Assembly (NCBI RefSeq): GCF_021365465.1
Contig: NZ_CP089932.1
Coordinates: 1,488,001-1,552,000, forward strand
Length of the DNA: 64,000 bases
From: Erwinia tracheiphila
Lineage (GTDB): Bacteria; Pseudomonadota; Gammaproteobacteria; Enterobacterales; Enterobacteriaceae
Direction: 5' to 3'
Under the pieces are notes generated by a model, which saw nothing but the letters and a program-made list of their open reading frames with translations, did not search any database and had not been told where the DNA came from. The position numbers were made by a program, and so were the translations under genes. Within the stretch, counting starts at the first letter, position 1. The number at the start of each line of letters is the position of its first letter. Shown piece by piece: positions 1-8,231 of this stretch.

Positions 1-1
1 T

Positions 2-1453
2 AAAATAGATAACAAGTTGTTCAGGATGGTTCCGAATCCATATTATAAAGGGCATTATATTTTAGGGGAGCCTGGAGGGAATCATTTATATTGTAAGTAT
101 GACAGTGTAACTGATAGATATGTGAATGTAGAAAACTATGGAACAAAAAGTGGCATTGTTGAGCGTAAATATCAAAATCCTGACTCACCCGGTTCAGATG
201 AATTTGATTCAGAATTATCTATTAATTCTGATATAGAGGAAGAGTCATATTCAGATATTCTGGAACCAGAGCAACAATTGCCAGTACAACAATCGCCATA
301 TCCGGATTTCAGTTTAGCATGGCGCTCCTCTCTGAGGAATGTCTTTCCGGAAATCCCGAACGGTGCTTATGCTGAGTTGATTGGTAGAGATGGGGCTATC
401 TATCATTTCCCTAACGGCCCCCTGAAGGCTTTTGATGCTACATTCCCACCTAAATTAATGACAGAACAGGTATATCAATTTAATTTACAGCAATACCTTA
501 GCCAGACGTTTGGCGATGACAATGTTGTTATTTCAACATGTCAGAACATCATTAACTCTGAAAGCGACAACATGAGGGTGCTTGGAGGGAAAATAATAAA
601 TTCTGCCAGAACTGCGCTGGAGCAATCTGAGCGGCTCGTAACGTTATTTGGTGAGTCATCAACACGTCATAGAGTGGCTGATCATTTGAAAAATTTGTTA
701 GGTACTGATGATGATGCTGTGATTAATGAGGCTGTTAACTTTATTGAAGTGGCAGTAAATAAAAATCTTGAAATTCTTCAAAAGACTTCTTCTAATAATT
801 TTAAAAACATTTACATTTATAAATTTAAGCAATATGAAAAAATTTTGGAAAAAGGCGAGGCAGCAACTACAAATGCTTTTACCTATTCTGAAGATCCTGA
901 GAGCAGAATACATTTTAACGCAGGAGCCATGATTGACAATACAGCTAAAGTAAATGGAAGGAAAGTTTATTTAACAAAAAAAGACATTGCAAGCATAAGT
1001 CAAGAGTATCAAAATATGATATTTTTGCATGAGACAACTCATTCATCCTCTAATACTGTGGATTACTTGTATACATATAGTGAGGGAGAAACATGGGATT
1101 ATGCTTCAGCACAGGAATCAATAAATCAGTTCAGGGAACACTCGTTTGGTGGTAGAATGAATGACAACTTCTATTATGAAGTAATTGGAAAGAAAACAAT
1201 GCGTGAAACCCCAATTACGGATTTAGAGAAAAAAATGGCCATTGATATTCTTAATATAGATCATGTGCTGGAAGCCAAGCTTATTCTTAATAATGCGGAT
1301 AACCTTGCAACCATTATTAATGATATCGATAAGGAATTTATTCCTGCCTTAAGGAGAAAAAGATGCGCGGGATATATTACATCATCAGAATATCTCAATT
1401 TCATGAGGGTTTTGTATGCCATGGCGGGGTATCCTGTATTAAGGGGGAACTGA
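2..1453 (+). CDS. Putative Asp-zincin zinc metallopeptidase (effector/toxin-like), 5'-truncated by window edge
   Basis: The frame is open to the left window edge, so the true start is probably outside; the first possible internal start is TTG at 17. Counting from there, HETTH lies at about residues 338-342 and is followed by SSSNTVDYLYTY. This resembles the HExxH plus (G)TxDxxY signature of Asp-zincins (M35-like), predicting H338, H342 and D349 as zinc ligands and E339 as catalytic base. The N-terminal part is acidic and low in complexity, with no signal peptide or membrane segment visible. The gene is AT-richer than the backbone and lies beside a phospholipase gene and a transposon relic, in an accessory context. 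Export by a type III or VI system is an inference. An M91-type effector is the alternative reading of the HExxH motif. Confidence 0.6.
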   Translation, partial: KIDNKLFRMVPNPYYKGHYILGEPGGNHLYCKYDSVTDRYVNVENYGTKSGIVERKYQNPDSPGSDEFDSELSINSDIEEESYSDILEPEQQLPVQQSPYPDFSLAWRSSLRNVFPEIPNGAYAELIGRDGAIYHFPNGPLKAFDATFPPKLMTEQVYQFNLQQYLSQTFGDDNVVISTCQNIINSESDNMRVLGGKIINSARTALEQSERLVTLFGESSTRHRVADHLKNLLGTDDDAVINEAVNFIEVAVNKNLEILQKTSSNNFKNIYIYKFKQYEKILEKGEAATTNAFTYSEDPESRIHFNAGAMIDNTAKVNGRKVYLTKKDIASISQEYQNMIFLHETTHSSSNTVDYLYTYSEGETWDYASAQESINQFREHSFGGRMNDNFYYEVIGKKTMRETPITDLEKKMAIDILNIDHVLEAKLILNNADNLATIINDIDKEFIPALRRKRCAGYITSSEYLNFMRVLYAMAGYPVLRGN

Positions 1454-1706
1454 AATAAAAAATAGAGAATAAAAAGTGTGGGGCAATTCTATGTTTCAGG
1501 CGGCAATGACTGATATGTATTAGAATGCGATAATATTGAGTGAGGCACCTCCATCAAAATTCTTGGAAAAATTCATAACAACGTTTATTTGAGGAATAAT
1601 TTAGAGAACTGCGCAAAAGAAATAGTCTATATTTGCAATGAAATTCCATTGAAACATTTTATAGGCCCTGTAATCATATTAAGGAGTAAAAATCATGAAT
1701 AACATT

Positions 1707-2048
1707 GGTTCATTCACTCAACCTAAAAATTGGGTTGATTCAGGAGAAAAAGGAGACATCTATTACAGCAAGAAAGATTTATCATTCTTCATACTGAAGA
1801 AGGACGGCAATCCATCAAAACATAACTGGTACTTTCCCGCTGATGGTACATCAAATAACCGATGGGATTTTATCCAGTGGAGAGTGGGGATATTTACCGA
1901 CCCTAAGCAATGGGGGGACTCAGGAGCAAAAGGAGACATCTATTACAGTAAAAAATATTTATCCTTCTTCATACTGAAGAAGGACGGCAACCCATCAGAA
2001 CATAACTGGTATTTTCCAACGGATGGTAATGATAATGATCAATGGATA
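1707..2048 (+). repeat. Internal tandem duplication of about 180 bp in the phospholipase gene
   Basis: Codons 5-58 and 65-118 encode near-identical modules with a period of exactly 60 residues. DNA stretches such as that starting aaaggagacatctattacag recur at a 180-bp offset. This is an N-terminal repeat module, possibly for binding a surface or glycan. I do not recognise the family. Confidence 0.85.
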
Positions 2049-2493
2049 GTGAGAGACAATATAAAAAAGCAAGAGTGGATTAAATATATTAATGACGAGC
2101 GTCCGATAAACCAGATTTATTTGCCGGGTACTCATGACTCAGCAACTTACACAATAGGTAGTGCAGCTATCATTAGCGGCTATGCAAAGACTCAGGATGA
2201 TTCAATATTTGAACAACTTGAGTCAGGTGTAAGATTTATAGATGCTCGCTGCCGTCATATTTCTGATATTTTTTCTATGCATCATGGTAATATATACCTT
2301 AACATTAACTTCGGAACTGTTTTAAATGATTGTTATAAATTTCTGGTACAACATCCAGATGAATTTATATTAATTTCAGTAAAGAAAGAACACACAGAAG
2401 AAAATAACATTCGTTCTTTTGATAAAACTTTCGAAATAAAATATTATGATTCTTCGAGATGGTTCGTGGAAGATCGCATACCAAAACTCAAAG

Positions 2494-2640
2494 AAGTAAG
2501 AAGTAAGAAGTAAGAAGTAAGAAGTAAGAAGTAAGAAGTAAGAAGTAAGAAGTAAGAAGTAAGAAGTAAGAAGTAAGAAGTAAGAAGTAAGAAGTAAGAA
2601 GTAAGAAGTAAGAAGTAAGAAGTAAGAAGTAAGAAGTAAG
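2494..2640 (+). repeat. Tandem repeat (AAGTAAG) x 21
   Basis: Twenty-one perfect copies of the heptamer AAGTAAG (147 bp) lie inside the phospholipase coding sequence. Because 7 is not a multiple of 3, three copies cycle through every frame and always present TAA on the + strand. The opposite strand stays open (a period of 7 codons rich in Leu, Thr, Tyr and Phe) and gives a spurious 82-codon frame. Confidence 0.97.
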
Positions 2641-3050
2641 ATAGTATTGTTACGCAGATTTTCTGGTGGCTCACTAGGAGTAAATGCAGCAAGTTGGCCG
2701 GATAATCAGACCTTTAATACCGGAAATAAAATACATGTACAAGACGAGTACAACCAACATAATGAGGCAAAAAAATGGCATGCAATTAGAAACGCCTGAA
2801 ACTTTGGTGTTGCCAGCTCCAAAAAAGGTTGGTTGATTCTTAATTTCACGAGCATTGCTGCCGATACTTTTACCTCGATTAGGTCTTATGCTCTGGATAA
2901 AAATCCGGAGATGGCAAAATATATAAGTGGAACCAAAGTTAATGGTGGGGTTGTAATTTCTGACTTTCCTAAAATAGGTAAGATAACAGAACGTGTTATA
3001 ATAACTAATTTTGGGGAGGTGGAAAAAATCTAAATTTTTGCTAAAAGGAG

Positions 3051-3650
3051 TCTAAGCTAAATGATATTGCCAGAGGACAGTCAGATCCCCGAAAAATAGC
3101 CCTTCAGTGGGACGAAATGATCCGGGCCGCAGGCTCCCTGAAGCTGGGCAAGGTACAGGCTTCGGTGCTGGTCCGTTCATTACTGAAAAGTGAACGCCCC
3201 TCCGGACTGACTCAGGCAATCATTGAAGTGGGACGCATTAACAAAACGCTGTATCTGCTTAATTATATTGATGATGAAGATTACCGCAGACGCATCCTGA
3301 CCCAACTTAACCGGGGAGAAAGCCGCCATGCTGTTGCCAGAGCTATTTGTCACGGTCAGAAAGGTGAGATAAGAAAGCGATATACCGATGGTCAGGAAGA
3401 TCAACTGGGCGCATTGGGGCTGGTCACTAACGCCGTCGTGTTATGGAACACTATTTATATGCAGGCAGCTCTGGATCATCTCCAGGCACAAGGAGAAACC
3501 CTGAATGATGAAGATATTGCACGCCTCTCACCGCTTTGCCATGGACATATCAATATGCTCGGCCATTATTCCTTCACGCTGGCAGAACTAGTGACCAAAG
3601 AGCATCTGAGACCATTAAAAGTGGCGTCAGAAGAAGAAAAATTTGCTTAA
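3051..3650 (+). pseudogene. tnpA: Tn3-family transposase TnpA, C-terminal remnant
   Basis: Only about the last 200 of roughly 1000 residues remain. The reading LNDIARGQSDPRKIALQWDE, then GRINKTLYLLNYIDDEDYRRR and GLVTNAVVLWNTIYMQAALD, matches the C-terminus of Tn3-type TnpA. The stop codon lies in the terminal inverted repeat, as in Tn3. The 5' part, resolvase and any cargo are missing; homology ends abruptly at about 3051, 18 bp after the phospholipase relic. Confidence 0.9.
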
Positions 3651-3683
3651 CGTGAGTTTTCGTTCCACTGAGCGTCAGACCCC
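3646..3683. repeat. Tn3-type 38-bp terminal inverted repeat
   Basis: The sequence from CTTAACGTGAG to CGTCAGACCCC is the 38-bp end of Tn3/Tn2-type elements as I know it. It marks the right boundary of the transposon relic. No partner repeat is visible in the window. Confidence 0.92.
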
Positions 3684-3802
3684 CTTTAAAACGTAATTGA
3701 TTTGGCGTTGCGCGGTGGTCCGCCGTAATGGTTAAAAAATACACAATTGTGATGAGTGTGATTGCAGGAGAAATTGCACAAGTGCGGGAACTTTCGGGGG
3801 AG

Positions 3803-3894
3803 TGTTGCTAGAATGCCCACGGGTGCTTGAAGCTGTCTGCTTCGGGCATGATGCAGTGAGCAGAAAATTGTCGGGTTTCATTTTTTAGGCATCC
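3803..3894 (+). other. Possible hok/mok-type leader remnant without a Hok reading frame
   Basis: The stem-like stretch gggtgcttgaagctgtctgc, then ttcgggcatgatg and, further on, aggcatcc, resembles the conserved leader of hok/sok loci (the mok region and the segment just upstream of hok). No Hok-like peptide follows; the next gene is the 110-residue protein at 3928. The match is from memory of the family, so this is tentative. Confidence 0.35.
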
Positions 3895-3927
3895 ATTTTT
3901 ATTCTGATCAACGAAGGAGCATGCAGC

Positions 3928-4260
3928 ATGGCGATTACTGAAGAAAAACTGCTTGCATCGGGTTTTACGCCAGCGGATGTGCAGAAGCTGAAGAACAATA
4001 TCGATAACTATGGCGGTTCGTTTGACCAAGCAGTGCATGACCTGTCAAACAGGTTCCGCTCTGTTCAATGGATTTCGATAGTAGCTTTTGTGATATTACT
4101 GTTAGTTTCTGTTTTTTCCTCTAAAAATAATGCACTTTCCCTTTTATTTGCATTAATAACAGGGCTGCCTTTTATTTGGTACTTAGCTCCCGCTAAACTA
4201 GCTTATAAATCATGGAAATTAAAAAAACGTCGCCCTAAGACGTCGAATGTTCGGTACTAA
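3928..4260 (+). CDS. Small protein with two membrane segments, function unknown
   Basis: The product has 110 residues, with ATG at 3928 and GAAGGAG upstream. A soluble N-terminal stretch of about 45 residues is followed by two hydrophobic segments (about 48-65 and 69-86) and a strongly basic tail. Its 3' end overlaps the convergent DUF4225-type gene by 26 bp. I do not recognise the family. A small membrane protein beside a larger membrane-active-looking protein could be an immunity or partner protein, but that is inference from the arrangement only. Confidence 0.6.
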   Translation: MAITEEKLLASGFTPADVQKLKNNIDNYGGSFDQAVHDLSNRFRSVQWISIVAFVILLLVSVFSSKNNALSLLFALITGLPFIWYLAPAKLAYKSWKLKKRRPKTSNVRY

Positions 4261-5038
4261 GCAAGTCGAAAACGACTTTTGCCTTTAGTCCATAACCCAT
4301 TATTTTCATAGTTAACTTTGGGCGACTCATTGCGCTTACCTTTCGGAAATAGTCTTCTGGTAAGTAGTGAAACAATCGCCATGCACCAGGCTTTCGCATT
4401 AATCCAAATATGCTATATACACTCGCTGCAAGCGAAGCTACTTCATACGCCGCCAGTCCCTTATTTCTACTGAACCCCATGAATTCAGCCGCTGATATTG
4501 CAGCATCAGCTGCAAAGCCTTCGGATGAGGTATCATTCAATATCCGGTGGCTGAACTCTTTACTTAGGCTGTTAAACCCATCAGTTACCAAAATGGCACC
4601 CGCCACTACTCCTAATGGAGTCATGGTAGCAATCATAGTCGCACCTACCGCGAGTGAAACCCCAGCCAGCACCACACTGACCGCGCTGATCACATAGCCG
4701 ACGATCTCATTGTTCTCCTTCACGAACTCCACCCTGGCATAGAGTTGCACGGCTTTGGTGCGGATCAGCCTGTCCTGCTCCAGCAGGTTCGCGGTTTCGG
4801 CTTGCAGCGTCTGAGTGGCCTGCGTGTAGGCGTCTATCGACTTCACCTTTCGCACCGCCGTCAGTTGCTGCGTAATGAGATCACGGATTTCTTCCACGAA
4901 TTTGATGCGCGTCAGGCCATCTTTGAGATGTGAGGCTGAGACGGTATTAGCGATATTGACGAGTTTTCGAGCCTCGCGGTCGAGGGCCATTTCTGACCAT
5001 GCAATAGTCTTTTGACCCGGGGGGACGGCGAGATACAT
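4235..5038 (-). CDS. DUF4225-like protein with a central hydrophobic hairpin
   Basis: The product has 267 residues, starting at ATG 5038. The N-terminal half is helical and charged, followed by a long hydrophobic, glycine/alanine-rich segment (about residues 110-160) and a mixed C-terminus. The sequence resembles DUF4225 proteins of enterobacteria and pseudomonads, whose function is not established. It is convergent with, and overlaps, the 110-residue membrane protein. The neighbours are a Tn3 end and plasmid debris, so it is probably cargo of a mobile region. Confidence 0.6.
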   Translation of the reverse strand: MYLAVPPGQKTIAWSEMALDREARKLVNIANTVSASHLKDGLTRIKFVEEIRDLITQQLTAVRKVKSIDAYTQATQTLQAETANLLEQDRLIRTKAVQLYARVEFVKENNEIVGYVISAVSVVLAGVSLAVGATMIATMTPLGVVAGAILVTDGFNSLSKEFSHRILNDTSSEGFAADAAISAAEFMGFSRNKGLAAYEVASLAASVYSIFGLMRKPGAWRLFHYLPEDYFRKVSAMSRPKLTMKIMGYGLKAKVVFDLLSTEHSTS

Positions 5039-5429
5039 TGGCTTTCCTTGGCAATCGCAGATAGCTTAATTTTCACCGACAACGGTTCGTGATTCAAGCC
5101 TGATTTTCGAGGGGAGTTATACAGGGCAGGCACCGCCTGCGGCCTTTGCGGTGCCGACAGCGCCGGCAGAACGTAACCGGTTCTGGTTGGAGGCGTCGGA
5201 TCTGTTCCGGCTGTGAGGATATGCCGCGAAAGCGGCTTGAAGGCAGGGGGAAGCCTGCCGTCACGTCTTCAGCGGGGTCTGACAATATGTCATCGGGCAG
5301 CAGAAAGGGCACTGAAGGCAAAAAATCAAGGTTTAAATGGCGGAAGACCACCTTCATTTGATCGTTGCATCTGTTCTGGCTTCTCCCATAGATTGGCGCG
5401 AACAGAAACGGCAACGGCGAGTGAATATA
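5039..5429. other. Non-coding stretch between DUF4225-like gene and traI
   Basis: Several overlapping frames exist here but none has recognisable protein character. The GC-rich part (5100-5430) continues into the traI relic and is probably plasmid-derived upstream sequence. I see no clear promoter or terminator. Confidence 0.5.
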
Positions 5430-6882
5430 ATGCGGCAACTGTTTGCCAGATTACTGACGGGCAGAACAGCAAAGGACCTGGCGCTATCCGTGTCTTCACC
5501 CCCTGCTGGTTATTATTTCCCGCAAAGCGCCGCCGGGCTTCTTTCCACGGAGGAACGCGCCCGGGCGCTGGTTCGTATCTGGGAAAACACCTCGTTGCCG
5601 AAGGAAACCTACCAGGCGCTGTGCCTGGCTCCGTTGCAGGCATGTGCTGAGGTCATGCAGCAGTTTCCGTACAGTGACGCTGGCAGGTTTGCGCATCCGG
5701 GCGGAATGCTGGACGCGACGCTGAAAACGTTGCTTTACGCGGTGATGAAGGCCCGGAGTTATATGCTGCCACCGGGCGTTCCGCCTGAAGACCAGGCGCG
5801 GGACTCCGCCGCGTGGAATACCGTTGTGTTCTACGCGGCTCTGTTTTCGCACCTGTCTGCATTAGGCTCGCTGAAAGTCGAACTGGACGATGGCTCTGTC
5901 TGGATACCGTTTGACGGTCAACCCGCTTCGGCCTACCGGTTCCGGTTTGTTCCGCCAGGCATGGCCGGGGCGGATATCTGTCTGGGGGCGCTGTTTGCCT
6001 CGAGGGTCCTGCCAGGGGATGTTTTTTCCTGGCTGAAGCAACACCCGCCTGCTCTGGATATGCTCATGCTCTGGATTGGTGGGCAGCGGGCGCAATGTGG
6101 TGTCATCAATGCGATAGTCAGTGACGCCATCCACGAAGTGACTGGGTCGGCTCCGGTACAGCCGGTAGTACTCGTTTCAGGGGGATCGTCAGTTGTGGGA
6201 GCAACACTGCCGGTTTCGTCCGCGCTGTTACCTGTGGATTCAGCGCCGCAAACTCCGCCTGCTATGTCAGCGGGTGCCGCTCCCCTGGTGCTTGCCTCGG
6301 CGCTTGATCCTTCTGCCGGAAGCGAAAGTGTGCCGGATGTGGCTGCCACGGAGGCTCCGTTACCGGAACCGGAAATCCACATGGATGAGGACGCTGGAAA
6401 TACTGACTGGGAGGATGTTGCGGCTTTCCTGGGGTATGAGGAAGCCGCTCAGGGATCGGCCGTTAAGAACACCGGGTTGGCTGCACCCGAATCTTCACCC
6501 GACACCGCCAGTTTGGGGGAAAGATTCTGGTTGTGGCTGCTGAAGTCGGTAGAAGACGGTTCGCTGGCCGTCAACACGCCGGAAGCCAGAGTCCATCTGG
6601 TTGCCGGGAGTGTCTTTATCCAGGCCCCGGCGATATTTCATCAGTTTGCTGCGGAGAATGAGGATGTTGATGATATCGATTCACTGCGTCAGGACGTTGA
6701 AGCGTTACCCCATATCAGACGGAGTGAGGGGAAGCTGTACCGATGCCGTTTGTATGAAGCAGAGAGCGCCGGGGGGGGACTTTACCAACCTTTCGGGCTA
6801 TTTCATCGACGCCCGCCGTGTCTACGGGCAGAATCCTGTTCCGGCAGACAATCCGTTGATGGTGGTGCCAAAACGCCGGTGA
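5430..6882 (+). pseudogene. traI: MobH-type TraI (TraI_2/DUF1528) relaxase-like protein, frameshifted near the 3' end
   Basis: ATG 5430 gives MRQLFARLL; an in-frame ATG at 5337 would add 31 residues without family character. The GYYFPQSA, LLSTEERARALVRIWENT and RFAHPGGMLDATL motifs fit the N-terminal TraI domain of MobH conjugative relaxases of ICEs and plasmids. A proline/alanine-rich linker and a conserved C-terminal domain (FWLWLLKSV to LPHIRRSEGKLYRC) follow. At 6771-6778 eight Gs throw the frame. Removing one G restores GGDFTNLSGYFIDARRVYGQ to the family-like end at 6882; as written, the frame runs on to 6935. The usual HD pair of MobH enzymes reads FSHLSALG here, so catalysis is doubtful. 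Confidence 0.75.
6771..6778 (+). repeat. G8 homopolymer at the traI frameshift
   Basis: Eight consecutive G residues follow GAGAGCGCC. Seven would keep the conserved C-terminal frame. This is either a slipped-strand mutation or a sequencing or assembly error. Confidence 0.9.
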
Positions 6883-6959
6883 CCGGCCCGCCATGCTGGT
6901 TAATACTGGCGTTTTGGTTTACATTAGCTGCATGATCAAGAGGCTGGCAGGTGTACAGC

Positions 6960-7202
6960 ATGGCTGAAGATGAGGGCGCTGTTCGTGGTACGAAAGTTGG
7001 TAGACCTAGGAAATATGAAACGAAGTCTGACAAACAGCGAGCCTATATAACCCAGAAATTGCAGACCAAGGTACAAACAAAAGTTCTTTTGTCCCCGGAT
7101 GGTAGAGATACCCTGAACAAGCTTTGTAAGCTGCGTGGGGTTACTCAAGGGGAGTTAGTTACGGAACTCATAAAAAAATACGCAAGTGAAGTTCTTGACT
7201 AA
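6960..7202 (+). CDS. CopB/RepA2-like plasmid copy-number repressor
   Basis: The product has 80 residues from ATG 6960; GTG 6951 would add three codons. A basic N-terminus (GRPRKYETKSDKQRA) is followed by a ribbon-helix-helix-like segment (TKVLLSPDGRDTLNKLCKLRG, then VTQGELVTELIKKYA). Size, layout and the antisense-type hairpin just downstream match copB (repA2) of IncFII-like replicons, which represses repA transcription. The gene appears intact although the replicon it served is cut off by the IS. Confidence 0.65.
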   Translation: MAEDEGAVRGTKVGRPRKYETKSDKQRAYITQKLQTKVQTKVLLSPDGRDTLNKLCKLRGVTQGELVTELIKKYASEVLD

Positions 7203-7289
7203 ATTGACCTGTCATAGGTTTGTTGCTAAAGTGCGCTAAGAATTTTTGGTCGGCACGCCGGAAGGTGCCAGGAACGGGGTGGGAACCCC

Positions 7290-7365
7290 AAAAAAAGTAA
7301 ACCCCGATATCTGTTCATCAACTTGGCGGGAGAAGACAGAAAATCGGGGCTAACAAATGTACTGC
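7290..7365 (-). ncRNA. copA: CopA-like antisense RNA / CopT target hairpin of an IncFII-like replicon
   Basis: A long stem-loop spans 7302-7349: CCCCGAT pairs with ATCGGGG, and the loop contains acttggcggg, much like the CopT/CopA loop (ttggcg) of R1-type plasmids. On the minus strand the stem ends in ATCGGGG, a short spacer and a T-run, as expected for the 3' end of CopA. It would inhibit repA translation through the leader peptide. Confidence 0.6.
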
Positions 7366-7395
7366 GGAACGTTTTCGTTCTGTGGTGGAGTATAA
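7357..7395 (+). CDS. Tap-like leader peptide preceding a destroyed repA
   Basis: A 12-codon frame (MYCGTFSFCGGV) starts right after the CopT-like hairpin. An ATG at 7400 follows, which may have been the repA start; only about four codons of it remain before the IS at 7413. The position matches the tap leader of IncFII replicons. The length is too short for sequence proof. Confidence 0.35.
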   Translation: MYCGTFSFCGGV

Positions 7396-7412
7396 ATCCA
7401 TGTACAAAATCA

Positions 7413-8231
7413 GGCACTGTTGCAAATTTCTTGATGCTGTACCTTTTGTATTACAGAAATGCCTTAAATTTCAAAAAACCTGCTCACCAGACGCATCTCG
7501 CCCAGAGGATGGCCGTAGTAAAAGTTTTCCGCCTGTCCTTTACGCAATGCCCGCATGACTTCAATCCCCCTGATGGTGGCATATGCCGTTTTCATGGATT
7601 TAAATCCCAGCGTGGCGCCGATTATCCGTTTCAGTTTGCCGTGATCGCATTCAATGACGTTATTCCGGTACTTAATCTGCCGGTGTTCAACATCAGGCGG
7701 ACACCGGCCTTCCCGCTTCAGTAACGCCAGGGCGCGACTATAGGTGGGGGTTTTATCGGTGTTGATGAGGCGGGGGCTCTGCCAGCCTTTCACGTTGTTC
7801 AGAATCTTTCCCAGAAACCGGTATGCCGCTTTGCTGTTACGGCGCGGGGAAAGATAAAAATCGATGGTGCGGCCTTTGCTGTCAACAGCACGGTACAGGT
7901 ATGCCCATCGGCCGTTAACTCTGATATACGTTTCATCAAGATGCCAGGAGCAGAACCCTGAAGGGTTACGCCAGTACCAGCGCAGCCGCTTTTCCATTTC
8001 AGGCGCATAACGCTGAACCCAGCGGTAAATCGTGGAGTGATCAATGTTGACACCGCGCTCGGCCAGCATTTCCTGCAGCTCACGATAGCTGATGCCGTAT
8101 TTACAGTACCAGCGCACTGCCCACAGGATGATGTCACGCTGAAAATGCCGGCCTTTGAATGGATTCATGTGCTGCTCCGTCAGCAAAAGGTGACGATGAG
8201 TTTATCACCTCCAGATTTTTGCAACAGTGCC
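7413..8231. mobile_element. IS6-family (IS26-like) insertion sequence, 819 bp
   Basis: Both ends carry the 14-bp inverted repeat GGCACTGTTGCAAA (7413-7426 and complement at 8218-8231), identical to the IS26 end. The flanks CAAAATCA and CCTGGATT are different, so there is no 8-bp duplication. That points to an adjacent deletion or recombination between two copies. The left side cuts a repA leader, the right side an integrase. Confidence 0.95.
7464..8168 (-). CDS. tnpA: IS26-like transposase
   Basis: The product has 234 residues from ATG 8168 (MNPFKGRHFQRD), the IS26 length. The DDE motifs are visible as HLDETY, NTDK and IECDHGKLKRI. It differs from IS26 Tnp at scattered positions (for example FCSWHLDETYI), so it is a relative and not IS26 itself. 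It looks intact and probably active. Confidence 0.95.
   Translation of the reverse strand: MNPFKGRHFQRDIILWAVRWYCKYGISYRELQEMLAERGVNIDHSTIYRWVQRYAPEMEKRLRWYWRNPSGFCSWHLDETYIRVNGRWAYLYRAVDSKGRTIDFYLSPRRNSKAAYRFLGKILNNVKGWQSPRLINTDKTPTYSRALALLKREGRCPPDVEHRQIKYRNNVIECDHGKLKRIIGATLGFKSMKTAYATIRGIEVMRALRKGQAENFYYGHPLGEMRLVSRFFEI

Larger units (their letters stand above)
1695..3033 (+). pseudogene. PI-PLC X-domain phospholipase, disrupted by heptanucleotide expansion and a nonsense codon
   Basis: The start is ATG 1695 with AAGGAG just upstream. Residues 5-118 are two copies of a 60-residue unit (GDIYYSK, LSFFILKKDGNPS, HNWYFP). A phosphatidylinositol-specific phospholipase C X-type domain follows, with GTHDS at 145-149 (first catalytic His 147), then DARCRH and SMHHG (second His). 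The frame stops at TAA 2511-2513 inside a run of AAGTAAG repeats. Homology resumes in another frame at 2641 (IVLLRRFSGG), meets an in-frame TGA at 2797-2799 and continues to 3033. With two heptamers instead of 21 the frame reads LKEVRSKIVLLRRF without a break, as expected for the family. Such enzymes cleave phosphoinositides. Here only a truncated protein of about 272 residues could be made. Confidence 0.8.

Noticed and set aside
2494..2640. CRISPR or iteron array
   Set aside because: The 7-bp units are contiguous without spacers and lie inside a coding sequence; simple slippage explains them. No CRISPR-like array was seen anywhere in the window.
2444..2692. Minus-strand open frame of 82 codons with a Leu/Thr/Tyr/Phe-rich repeat
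   Set aside because: It is only the antisense reading of the AAGTAAG array, which is stop-free on that strand. It has no ribosome binding site and no family character.
6951..6959. GTG start for the CopB-like protein
   Set aside because: ATG 6960 lies three codons further in and is equally well placed to the weak ribosome binding site; the extra residues add nothing conserved.
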